Source of the DNA: Eurosta solidaginis
Taxonomy: Eukaryota; Arthropoda; Insecta; Diptera; Tephritidae
Reading direction: 5' to 3'
DNA: 64,000 bases
Assembly: GCF_040869045.1 (NCBI RefSeq)
Contig: NC_090319.1
Span: 239,375,832-239,439,831 of the forward strand
Shown piece after piece: positions 54,281-63,345 of this stretch. A model generated the notes under the pieces. That model searched no databases. It was not told the origin of the DNA and worked only from the letters and a program-made list of their open reading frames with translations. Position 1 is the stretch's first letter. Each line of letters opens with the position of its first letter. The position numbers and the translations under genes are program-made.

Positions 54281-56092
54281 TAGCGTTACGAGTACTGTTC
54301 TATGGTGAGGGTATAGATTTAAACCGCAATTTATCTGGGTGCTAATGGCATTTAGAGCGGTGGTAGTGCTATGTAGTTTTCTGAAGCCATGCTGATCAGG
54401 GGCTAGCTGCAAATTTGCTTGGAAATAAGGGAGCAAAATGGCTTCAAGCGTCTTTGCCACTGGCGATAGGAGAGATATCGGACGATACGACTCACCTATG
54501 TCAGCTGGTTTCCCAGGCTTTAGTAGCGGGACCACCTTGGCCATTTTCCATTTCTCAGGTATGACAAAGGTGGAAAGAGACAGATTGAAGACATGCGCTA
54601 AATATTTGAAACCCTCTTTCCCTAGGCTTTTAAGCATCGGCATGGCTATGCCGTCTGGGCCCACTGCTTTGGATGGTTTAGCACGACCAATGGCGTCCTC
54701 AACCTCTTTAGCGGTGATGGTGATTGGTGACGCGCTGAATTTGTGTTTATGTGCGTGTCTATTGGCTCTCCGTCTATCTTTGTCGACCGTAGGATGCATT
54801 ATATATTGTCGGCAGAAAGCGCTCGCGCATTTTTTCGCGTCCGACAGCACTTTGTCGCCAAAGGCGATGGAAACTTTGTCTTTGTGCTTAGTCGGATTCG
54901 ATAGGGACTTTACGGTGGACCAAAGTTTACCCACACCGGTAGAGAGGTTACAACCTCTTAGGTGCTCCTTCCATTTCGCCCGCTTGTGTTCATCCACAAG
55001 CAATCTGATGCGTTGGTTTATATCCCTTATTTGGGGGTCGCCTGGATCAAGCTGTCTTATAAGGTCACGTTCTCTCGCTAAGTTTGCGGCCTCCGCCGGG
55101 AAGTGGGGCCGGATTTCGGGAATTCTCCCGGCGGGAATGAAATGTGCCGAGGCGGATTTAATGACCTTACGGAAGTCAGCCTCCCCTTGGCGGGCATCAG
55201 TCGGGATAGGGAGGGCAGCAAAGCGGCTGTCTGTAAAGGATTTATATTCTTTCCACTTTCCTTTTTTGAAGTTTATGAAAGTGCGTTTTTCAGTGACGAT
55301 GAAGTCGGCGGTACGCTCAAGCGAAATAAGTATGGGCAGGTGGTCGGATGCCAATGTTACCATCGGCTGCCAGTTGACGCAGTTTACGAGTTCTGCGCTC
55401 ACGATAGAGATATCTGGCGAGCTGTGACAGCTTCCTACCATACGTGTGGGGGCGTCTCCGTTTATTGTGCAGAACGTCGTTTCTTCTATTTGATCCGCCA
55501 CCATCTCACCCCTACTGTCCGCCCGCAAGTTTGAATGCCATAGATCATGATGGGCATTGAAGTCACCTAGGATAATGCGATTGTTGCCAGTGAGTAAGGC
55601 CCTGATATTAGGGTGGTATCCACTGGGGAAACAGGTGGCAGGAGGGATGTAGATGTTGATGATTTCTAGGTTTGCATCGCCTGACCGGACAGATAGGCCT
55701 TGACGTTCTAAGACATTGTCCCTGCGGTCGATGCCAGGATCAAATATATAATATTGCACAGAGTGGTGTATGATAAACGCGAGACCGCCTCCATTTCCGC
55801 TCTTGCGGTCTTTCCTGTGGACGTTATACCCAGAGCAGGTCTGCAATGTAGATCTTGCTGTGAGTTTAGTCTCTTGAATCGCAGCAATGCGGATGTTGTG
55901 CCGCTTCATGAAATCGAATATCTCCGTGATCTTCCCAGTTAGTCCATTAGAGTTTAACTGCAGGATTCTGAAGTGCATAAGGGGAGACGTCGCCACTCTG
56001 GGGGTAAGTGACGGGTGACTACGCCTGGGTTGTGGAAGGCCAGGACGCAATTGCTGTTGTGACCCTGGGACTGGGCGTCCTTGTGCAAGCAT
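54026..56092 (-). pseudogene. LINE copy 3 ORF2: endonuclease and RT fingers/palm start
   Basis: An open frame of 688 codons. Endonuclease: LQLNSNGLTGKI, IAAIQETKL, GNGGGLAFII, ILGDFNAHHDLW, SSPDISIVS, LASDHLPILI, so the QETK, GDFNAH, SD and SDH blocks are all present. A linker with HFPAEAANLARERD follows, then RT: AVGPDGIAMPMLK, WKMAKVVPLLKPGKP, SYRPISLLSPVAK, HGFRKLHSTTTALN. A deletion of about 34 bp at 54280 removes the LSKAFDTVNHGS block and shifts the frame; the last ~85 residues are out of frame. The start codon used here may lie inside a longer frame. Confidence 0.9.
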
Positions 56093-56277
56093 TGGGGTAC
56101 TCGGATGATTTGGGTTTGCGACCTGGCAACATGGCGCGATTAAAGCCGTCTGGGGGTTGCCGTCGCGGAGACCAGAACATCTGGGAAAGTGGCACCCCCC
56201 AAATCAGGAGCTGCATTGGGCGGATGTCGCAAACCTATATATTCTGTGCTGGCAGACGGTGCAAACGGAGGTAGGGA

Positions 56278-56820
56278 CTAAGAGTCTGTTTCCCTGACCT
56301 GCACGATTGCTGCCGGAAAAGAAGGGGGGAGAAGACGGGGGCAGGGGCTGATGCTCAGCATTGCGACCAACTCTACTACGAAGGTAGTAGTTATGAGTGG
56401 TATCAGCTGTTTGAGTTGTTGGCGCCGTGGGGCGCGAGCAGCAGCGGGTACTTGTTGTGGCTTGCTGAGCAGCAGGACTGCTGGAAGGTAGTGGGGGGCG
56501 CTAAGGCGTAGACTACGGGACGCCCTTGGGCGTGAACAGCAAGGAGCCACAAAAGATTTATAAAAGTTACGTGGACGTCGGGTTTTGGGATCAAGTCCAG
56601 AACAACCTGTCCGATGCAACCATCCCTTGCACGAGACACACTGAACAGAGTATGACCGTCCTAAAAAGATTCTTTTCCGGCAGATGCAGCAAAACCATTT
56701 CTCAGGACCGGGGTCAGAAGACGGACCCGGATTGGGTTCGATTGGGTCACACTGAAATGACAGTCCTTGGTCGGGAAAAACCCCGAGTCGCTCCGGTACA
56801 TAGAACCGACTGCCTTGGGA
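56278..56820 (-). pseudogene. LINE copy 3 ORF1: residual 2A motif and zinc finger 1
   Basis: IEPNPGP near 56730-56748 keeps the end of the 2A-like motif of copy 1, but the hydrophobic leader and start codon before it are deleted. The zinc finger follows intact: CCICRKRIFLG, CVSCKGWLHRTGC. After ARASRSLRLSAP a Pro/Ala-rich linker replaces the second finger found in copy 1 (a ~150-bp segment rich in AGCAGCAG/TTGTTGGCGCC is inserted or retained here). The open frame upstream of 56826 belongs to copy 2 and is not part of the gene. Confidence 0.7.
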
Positions 56821-56904
56821 AGCGGCTTTGTGATCGGTCGCGGCTGTTAGGTGGGGCGAAGCATTGCTACAACAACAACAACAACAACGAAAGGGCATAC
56901 TGGA

Positions 56905-56985
56905 GCCCTTTTTAACACGCTTTTATTAGCTTGGCCTGTATCTATCTATGTATCTATGTATCCATGTATATATGTAACGGAATCT
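56905..56985 (+). repeat. Second copy of the AACACGCTTTTATTAGC head
   Basis: TTTTTAACACGCTTTTATTAGCTTGGCCTGTATC matches 49581-49614; the following TATCTATGTATCTATGTATCCATG is an expansion of the single TATG at 49615; GTAACGGAATCT then agrees again. No array follows: an R1-like LINE begins instead. Confidence 0.8.
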
Positions 56986-57870
56986 GGAGTGGAGCCGAGA
57001 GCCCCGGTAAAGCAGAACTCGGAACTCCGTTGCACCTTTTGAAGCATTTTAAGATAGGTACTTTTAGCTAGTGCAGGCCACCAGACCAAGGCACAATAAA
57101 GAAGAATTGGGCGCACAATGGCTGTGTAAATCCAGTAGGTCACCTTAGGTGAGAATTCCCAGGAGGTGTCAATTGCCCTCTTGCAGGTGGACCGCTCTGC
57201 TGCCTTCTTGGATCGCTCCACTATATGGTCACTCCATAACACCTTCCTATCCAGAATGACTCCCAAATACTTTACTTGATCGCTAAACGCTAAGAACGTA
57301 CCCCCAATTCTTTGCGGTGTAAGATTTGGTACTTTGTACCTCCTAGTGAAGAGGACAAGCTCGGTTTTATCCGGGTTGACTTCTAAACCTGTGGCGGGTT
57401 GTACTCCTGGAGCAGCTCCAGAATGTGAGCTGGGTCCGTTGTCGTCACTGAAACCCAGACTCTAGCCCTTGGTCGTGAGGGGATATCACGCGCCTCCAAC
57501 CTTGAGGCGCGCGCCCGGATATACCACCCCAATCAGCGTGACGGCGGCCCTATAGAGGTTTACCGACCTGGCGTCGTCACAGGCAATTCGCTTGACATTG
57601 CCCAGGAACCACTCTGCATCGGTGTAAGATGCGGTGGACCAGGGTTGTCTTTCTTAATCTTAACGGCCACCGTAGCGAGCGCGGCCTCGATCCACTTCCA
57701 CTGTTGTTTCGTGATCCTGCCATCTTCGCTGCTCTCGTCTATAATGCCAATTATCTGCCGACCCTTGGCAATTTCGGCGAAAGACGCGTCCAGCCTCCCT
57801 GCGTCTTGGCCTTTTTCGGTGCCGTGGGGTTGAATTCATCCATGGACCGCTGGCGTTTCAAGGTTTCATC
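56985..57870 (-). pseudogene. LINE with ORF1 DUF4780 domain joined to RT C-terminus
   Basis: Minus strand: 57870-57425 gives TLKRQRSMDEFNPTAPKK, SFAEIAKGRQIIGIIDE, WKWIEAALATVAVKIKKDNPGPP, IACDDARSVNLYRAAV and a RPRARVWVS end, a DUF4780-type ORF1 domain in two frames. At about 57395 it passes directly into VNPDKTELVLFTRR, YLGVILDRKVLW, IVRPILLYCALVWWPAL and KMLQKVQRSSEFCFTGALGSTP, the end of an R1/jockey-type RT. Endonuclease and most of RT are deleted. It is a different family from the (CAA)-tailed LINE. Confidence 0.8.
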
Positions 57871-57907
57871 ACTCTCGACTAAAATTTTTAAAATTAAATT
57901 AAAAAAA

Positions 57908-58256
57908 TGTAAGGCGCGATAACCTCCGAAGAGGTCTAAGGCCGAGCTTCTCTTCCAATTTGCGTCGTGCTCCTCTTGATTTTTCCCTACAAATTGGCCG
58001 GACGGGACCTACATGTTTTATGTCGACTCCGAACGGCATCTGCAAGGCAGATGAGTTTTCACTGAGAGCTTTTCATAGCAGAAATACAATCGGAGCGCTT
58101 GCCAGACACTGCCGAGGGGCGACCCCGCTTAGAAAAATTTTCTTCTAATTGAAAAATCTTATTTCTAAAATTTTGATGTTGCTTTGCCCGGGAGTTGAAC
58201 CCAGGGCATACGGTGTGATAGGCGGAGCACGCTACCATCACACAACGGTGGCCGCC
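57908..58256 (-). mobile_element. tRNA-headed SINE with intact A and B boxes
   Basis: Minus strand: GCGGCCACCGTTGTGTGATGGTAGCGTGCTCCGCCTATCACACC (A-box region TGTGATGGTAGCG) then CCTGGGTTCAACTCCCGGGC with a perfect B box GGTTCAACTCC. The tRNA-unrelated body and the 3' end (CTTCGGAGGTTATCGCGCCTTACATTT) match 36110-36430. It lies next to the deleted LINE and the foldback element. The internal promoter looks usable; the head is part of a SINE, not a tRNA gene, because no acceptor stem closes it. Confidence 0.88.
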
Positions 58257-58285
58257 GTGCTTGAACTAAAAAAATAAAAATTAAT

Positions 58286-58982
58286 AATAGTTTAAAAAAA
58301 CTAAAAAAACACGCTTTTATAGCTAACCGAACTAAAAAATAGAAAATAGTTTTCAATTAAAAAGAGTTTATATAACAGTAGTAGAAGGTCAAACAATCAT
58401 TTATAGTTAATCACCTCAAAATGATATTATAATAAAATTAAAGTTATTAACAGAATAATTTAATTCACAGTAAAAAGTGTGGGGTGCTTGATATTGAAGG
58501 TTACAACCATTCCATTAGCAACTATCTGAGAGGACAGATGTGAAATGTAGTCAAATGCACCCCACGCTTTTTAATCTGAATTAAATTATTCTGTTAATAA
58601 CTTAAATTCTATTACAATTTTATTTTGAGGTGATTAACTATATGATTCAATAATGAGAGGTGTTGTTATTTTTTTAATTTTTCTAAATTTGAAAAATTGT
58701 ATTTTTTGTTTTTGGAATAGTAAGTAGACAATTTTTCAGACAACCTGCCATAGGTGCGCAGATAGATCCATTTCGAAGGGTGCTAAGCGTTCATCATCAT
58801 CAGTATGCTTTGGGCACGCTGCGCTAAACATTTAGCAAAACAAAAACAATTGTTATTAACTATAAATGATTGTTTGACCTTCTGCTACTGTTATATAAAC
58901 TCTTTTTAATTGAAAATTATTTTCTATTTTTTAGTTCGGTTAGCTATAATAGTGTGTTTTTTTAGTTTTTTTAAACTATTAT
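58286..58982. mobile_element. ~700-bp nested foldback palindrome
   Basis: Outer arms of about 125 bp: AATAGTTTAAAAAAACTAAAAAAACACGC at 58288 and its inverse ending 58980, including GAGTTTATATAACAGTAG-AGAAGGTC / GACCTTCTGCTACTGTTATATAAACTC. Inside the left part a second palindrome (58410-58645): TCACCTCAAAATGATATT...AACAGAATAATTTAATTC...GTGGGGTGC against GCACCCCAC...GAATTAAATTATTCTGTT...ATTTTGAGGTGA. No ORF. CACGCTTTTAT in the arm also marks the other foldback elements here. Confidence 0.88.
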
Positions 58983-59280
58983 TTATTCAAATTCGATTAC
59001 AAATACAACAATTTCGGAATGGGGATCTTGGCTCATTCGATTATGGCTACATATACTAAGCACACCAACTAAGAAATGAACTAACTACAAATTAGATGTA
59101 GCAAAAATCGCGCTGTCCTATAGGCATCTAATAACAAACAAAAATAGTTAGCAACTCCACGTAGAAAGGAAAGACGTGTCAAAAATGTATGTTTTTAATG
59201 TTTAAGAAGTTTTGTTAATAATTGTTAATTTTTGTTTGATGTAAATTATATGTTAATTTGTGTTCTCTTTGTTTATAGTT
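58983..59280. other. No gene seen
   Basis: AT-rich; ends with TTTGTTTATAG just before the Penelope repeat, which looks like a splice acceptor. Penelope-type terminal repeats can contain an intron, so this may be part of that element. Confidence 0.35.
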
Positions 59281-59400
59281 CACCCTGAGGACGGTTATCG
59301 TGCATAACCGGAATATATTGGTAAACAAAATTTGAAACATCAGTGTTTTATTTTCCAAATCATCAGACATTAAGCCGGAAAATAAAAACTTATAAAAACA
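59281..59400 (+). repeat. Penelope-like terminal repeat
   Basis: CACCCTGAGGACGGTTATCGTGCATAACCGG...ATATATTGGTAAACAAA...TTTTATTTTCCAAATCATCAGAC matches the inverse of 46315-46430. No Penelope coding sequence is attached on this side. Confidence 0.7.
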
Positions 59401-59404
59401 TTTA

Positions 59405-60590
59405 AAAAAGGCGTTGGAAGCGCGTGGATTGAATACCACTGGCAATTAATCCAAGCTACGATAACGAGTAAGGGAAGCTATGGAATTGGAAGGAATCGAC
59501 GTTGTTGAACACACTTTTCATCCTGATGTGGAAGAGTCGGCGACTTAAATTGAAGAGAAGATAGAGACTCCGAATCCATTGGCAAGTGTAGACACCAAAA
59601 CGATTCTAGCAGTGCTGAAGTAAATGTCGTCACAAATGTCAGCCGATATGTCAACACAACACAAGTACAAGAGACACGGATAATATCCAAAATGGAATCC
59701 CAGAGACATATATAATATCCCAACCGGAATCGCTGCAGACACGTGAAGCATCCAATTTGGAAGCACAGGAGGAACGCTTATCATTGCAGGTGGCATATAT
59801 GTCTTCGTAGTTAGAAGCACAGGAAGAAAGGGTATCATCAAAACTGGAAGTGCAGGATGCTAAAATCGCTCAATTTCAGGCAGAAGTCGATGATTTAAAA
59901 GGTCGCATGTAGCAGTTACAACTAAATCGCCCAGCCGTTCCGAAATTAAAAACTCCATCTTTTGGCGGCTCTGTTCCTTTCCAGATATTTAAGCTTCAAT
60001 TTGAGAAGACGTCAGCAGTGAACAACTGGAATGCTGAAACTAAAGTTTCTGCACTGTTCGTGGCATTGAAATGGTCTGCAGCTGAGAAAAGGAAACAGAT
60101 GTACCAAATTGAGTTGCAAAACTGCGACCAAAAAGCGAATGAGACTTTGCAAGAGTTTGCGTTGGATATCGAAAGGCTGGCCCATCTGCAAAATGCGGAC
60201 GCACCCGTGGAGTACTGTGAAAGGGGAAAAACTCAGAGCTTTATAAAACGATGCGAGCTACATGCGAAAACCCAAAGCCAACATTTGGCGAAACGGTATC
60301 CCATGCACTGACTCAGGAAACAGCCTCACTTTTAAGTAAGCCAGCAATCGAAGCTCATCGCGTGGAAGTGGTAAGGCCAGACTGGGTAGACACAATTTTG
60401 GAAGCATTAAAAGGAACGCAGCAGAAAAACGATGATGCCGTCAAATGCTCTATGTGTGGAAAGCCAGGGCACATTTCACGTTATTGCAGTACCAACCCTA
60501 ACAGTTCCAACAGCGTGAGTGGTCGAAAACGCAGAGCGGAAGGAAATGAGCAAATCTCCAAGTCCATTCAATCGTTAAACTAAAGCGAGT
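59405..60590 (+). pseudogene. gag: gag of decayed gypsy element
   Basis: SAP-like remnant (KKALEARGLNTTGN) at the start, a coiled-coil region full of stops (59520-59930), a capsid part (LKTPSFGGSVPFQIFKLQFEKT, NETLQEFALDIERLAHLQNADAP) with an internal deletion near 60080, and an intact CCHC zinc knuckle CSMCGKPGHISRYC at 60450-60490. Confidence 0.85.
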
Positions 60591-60689
60591 CAGCCGCAAG
60601 GGACGACAGGTGGCTCCTGCAATTGAATGCCCTATAATCTCTCTCTCGCAAATTTAAATAAGGTCAAGCAATCTTGCTGTCGGAGGACA

Positions 60690-61270
60690 TGTGGTTTTAA
60701 AGGAACGTTTACTGACTGTAGATACGGGCGCATCTCATTCAATCATTCGACAACAAAAATATAAGGCAATTGCATGGAGAAAAATAGCGTACAGCCACTG
60801 GAGAGGACACCCATGTAATGGGGAAGTAGCATGTGAAGTCGCAATTGGGAAAAGGTACTACACAATTTTATAGTGGCAGAGAATGTTGATCAAATCATAA
60901 TTGGAGTGGACTTCTTGATCGACCAAGGCATCAAGATCGACATGCAAAGCAAGACGATGCGAAATAAGAACATACATGTGCCACTTAATTTCGGCTACGA
61001 GAAAGTCTACAGTAGTAAACGAGTGCTGGTGGCGGAGAATCAGCAAATACCACCAAAATCAGAGGCAGTCATCTGGGCTAAAGTTGATGGAGATTTTGGG
61101 ACAAACAAATCGCGGGTTGTCGAGGCATCAAACAAATCAATACCGAGCGTACTTGTTGGAAAAACCCTTGGCTATGTAAAAACAAGGTGGATGTATATAT
61201 TGGGAAGATGCCAAAAGGCTGAAATAGTTATTAACTGTGAACAGCTCCAAAAAACCTTTTCAAGTAGCTA
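60690..61270 (+). pseudogene. pro: Protease and pre-RT region of decayed gypsy element
   Basis: Active site TVDTGASHSIIR at 60715-60750; second block IIIGVDFLIDQGIKIDM near 60896 after a frameshift near 60865; then a QQIPPKSEAVIWAKVDG stretch leading to RT. Corresponds to 4550-5200 of the first copy. Confidence 0.85.
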
Positions 61271-62331
61271 AGATTGATCTTTCAAATGACATCGCGGGAT
61301 GGACGGAGGGTCTAGAGGAAGACTATCAGGGTAAAGCAAAACAACTTGTCCTAAAAAACGCAAACATATTTGACCAGGGTGGTTCCAAACCAGGCCGCAA
61401 CGTTGTGAAACATCAAATTGACACTGGAGATGTGAAGCCGATCTGTCAAACTCCTCGGTGTGTTCCACTGGCGAAGTGGGAAGTTGTGACTCAAATCATA
61501 CAAGAAATGAGCGACAGCGGCGTAATCGAACAATCAGCTAGTCCCTGGAGCTCACCAGTGGTACTTATGAAGAAGAAGGACGGAAAAGTGAGGTTTTGCG
61601 TGGACTACCGCAAGTTGAACTACGTCACGAAAAGCGATAGCTTCCCATTGGCAAGAATTGACGACACTCTGTTTCCCTATCTGGAACGAAATGGTTTTCT
61701 ACACTGAAGGAGGAAGACAAGGAGAAAACAGCCTTCAGTGTCAGATATTGTCTTTGGTAGTTTACAGTAATGCCCTTTGCACTATGCAATGTACCAGCTA
61801 CTTTTGAAAATCTTACGGATCAGGTACTGAAAGGACTACATTGGAAAACATGCTTGGTGTACCTAGACGACATCATCGTATTGGGAAAGAACTTTGAAGA
61901 ACATCTTTCCAAACATTGAAAGAGATAAATAAATAAAACGTAAATAAATTCCAGGAGCAACTTTTATTCTACATGCCGATGCGAGTGGGTATGCTATAGG
62001 AGGGGTCTTGTCCCAACTGGTCGATGGACAGGAGAAGGTAGTTCCCTACTACAGCCGATATATTGGAAAACCAGAGATGAACTATTGAGTTACACGGATA
62101 GGGCTATTGTCATTGATAGAGTGCATTAAACATTTTCACAAGTACCTCTACGGGCGAGAATTCCGCTTCAGGACAGTTCACGCAGCGTTGAAATGGCTCC
62201 TGCAGTTCTGTAATCCAGAAGGTCAATTGGCACGGTGGATTGAGCGACTACGAAGCTATGACTTGTCGATTGAGCATCGTAAAGGTAGTACCCATGGCGA
62301 TGCTGATGCAATGTTACGAAGACCATGCTGA
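61237..62331 (+). pseudogene. pol: RT and RNase H of decayed gypsy element
   Basis: SGVIEQSASPWSSPVVLMKKKDG, VRFCVDYRKLNYVT (RT), then after a frameshift the catalytic LVYLDDIIVLG at 61855. A deletion follows, joining to RNase H near 61950: FILHADASGYAIGGVLSQ (D), a stop, and HKYLYGREFRFRTVHAALKWLLQF in which the catalytic TDH is TVH. Closing block DADAMLRR. Confidence 0.85.
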
Positions 62332-62542
62332 GGGTAAGGAAGACAACATAGATGTCCGGTTTGTGACCATAACATGTGCGGATGGATGGAACAAGGAACA
62401 ACTAAGGAAGTCGCAGCTAGAAGATACAGATCTGGCACATGTTACGCAAGGGCTGGAACGAAACGAAAGACCAAATAGAGAGGAGATGTCAGCAGAGAGT
62501 CCTATTGCGAAGTCATATTGGACACAGTGGAAAAGTTAACAA

Positions 62543-63126
62543 TTGATATCAGGTTGTCTGCATCGAATATCGGAGAGTGAGGATGGTCAAAGTAAGAGAC
62601 AAATCATAGTTTTTCCAAGGAAGAAGGTTCTTGGCATTCTCAGTAAGCTACATAACGGTCCAAGTGAAGGTCAGCTTGGAATCACGAAGACGCTCGAAAA
62701 AATTAACCAGATGAAGCAATATATTTCAGGCGCACCATTTGAAAGGATGTCACAGATCCATTTCCTACTAGCAACCGCGGAAAGAAATACTTACTAGTTG
62801 TTATTAATTATTTCAGCAAATGGCCAGGGGTATAGCCAATCCAAAATGAAGAAGCAGAAACAGTACCAGAAGTGTTTACAAACAATTGTGTTGGAAGGTA
62901 TGATGTACTAATCGAGCATCATTGTAACCAAAAAATGTGTAAGACATTGGGCATTCGAAAAACACGGACAACTGCATTGCATCCTCAGTCCGATGGTATG
63001 GTGGAACGATTCAATAGAACCTTGGAGGAGCAATTAAGGAAAGTAGTGGACAATTTCCATAAAAAGTGGGATACACACATATCCTTCTTCTTGATGGCTT
63101 ACCGATCCCGCAAAGGTAATTTTTGA
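62543..63126 (+). pseudogene. pol: Integrase of decayed gypsy element
   Basis: LHNGPSEGQLGITKTLEKI (HHCC region, damaged), a deletion, then YLLVVINYFSKWPGV, and TTALHPQSDGMVERFNRTLEEQL with the third catalytic acid. The first and second acids are not clearly retained. The frame ends at 63126; the C-terminal module seen at 4263-4600 is absent. Confidence 0.8.
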
Positions 63127-63240
63127 AATAATAATGACTTTCGACTGCCAGCTGACTTGAAGTTTGGGATAAATGCCGATGCGGAAAGAAATTCCAGGAA
63201 ACCCACTGGTGTCTTGGAGGAATAAATGAGATAATAGCAT

Positions 63241-63345
63241 TTGCGTTGCCCTGCTCTTTTAATGCTAGAAGTCGAACAAAAATCGATCGTTCCAACGAAA
63301 TTTAGTAATATCATTGCTTTTAGGACATTAACTGTTTTTAGCCTC
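63241..63345 (+). repeat. Diverged fragment of the 129-bp-array element body
   Basis: CTTTTAATGCTAGAAGTCGAACAAAAATCGATCG...AACGAAATTTAGTA...GACATTAACTGTTTTTAG parallels 33898-33985 of copy C (CTTTTAACGCCATAAGTCGAACAAAAATTAACC...TGAAATTTGGTAG...GCGTTAACTGTTTTCTG). Confidence 0.6.

Larger units (their letters stand above)
52890..56826 (-). mobile_element. (CAA)n-tailed LINE, copy 3, near full length, nested in copy 2
   Basis: 3.94 kb on the minus strand, flanked by the 8-bp duplication TTTGTGAT. Its tail is (CAA)n at 52890-52906 and its 5' end (CCTTGGGAAGCG on the plus strand) is the family end also seen in copy 1 and at 39.9 kb. Compared with copy 1 it lacks about 110 bp of 5' sequence around the translation start, has a short deletion in the RT and one stop codon; otherwise endonuclease and RT are complete. 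The best template for the family in this window. Confidence 0.93.
50230..56888 (+). mobile_element. (CAA)n-tailed LINE, copy 2, split by copy 3
   Basis: Plus-strand copy starting within the endonuclease (AATCGCATTATCTTAGG) and running to 52889; its last ~54 bp with the (CAA)n tail are at 56835-56888, on the far side of copy 3. Joining across copy 3 is supported by TTTGTGAT at 52882-52889 and 56827-56834, the duplicated target. 5'-truncated, so endonuclease start and ORF1 are missing. No duplication around copy 2 itself is visible. Confidence 0.9.
59405..63126 (+). mobile_element. Decayed gypsy element related to the 3.7-7.3 kb copy
   Basis: Plus-strand gag, protease, RT, RNase H and integrase remnants in the normal order but without detectable LTRs. 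Gag and protease blocks match those at 4.5-6.7 kb in order and wording (SVPFQIFKLQFEKT, CGKPGHISRYC, VDTGASHSIIR), so it is the same lineage and shows the pol that the first copy has lost. It starts directly after the Penelope terminal repeat. Many stops, frameshifts and deletions mark it as old. Confidence 0.85.

Noticed and set aside
54438..55427. Plus-strand ORF of 329 codons
   Set aside because: Exact antisense of the endonuclease-RT frame of LINE copy 3; no motif of its own, and the same shadow appears at 50750-51373 against copy 2.
56826..56898. N-terminal extension of the zinc-finger ORF with a Cys run
   Set aside because: The CCCCCC run is the antisense of the (CAA)n tail of LINE copy 2; it lies outside copy 3.
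58170..58256. tRNA gene on the minus strand
   Set aside because: Has A and B boxes but no closing acceptor stem, and the sequence continues into a SINE body also present at 36.1 kb.
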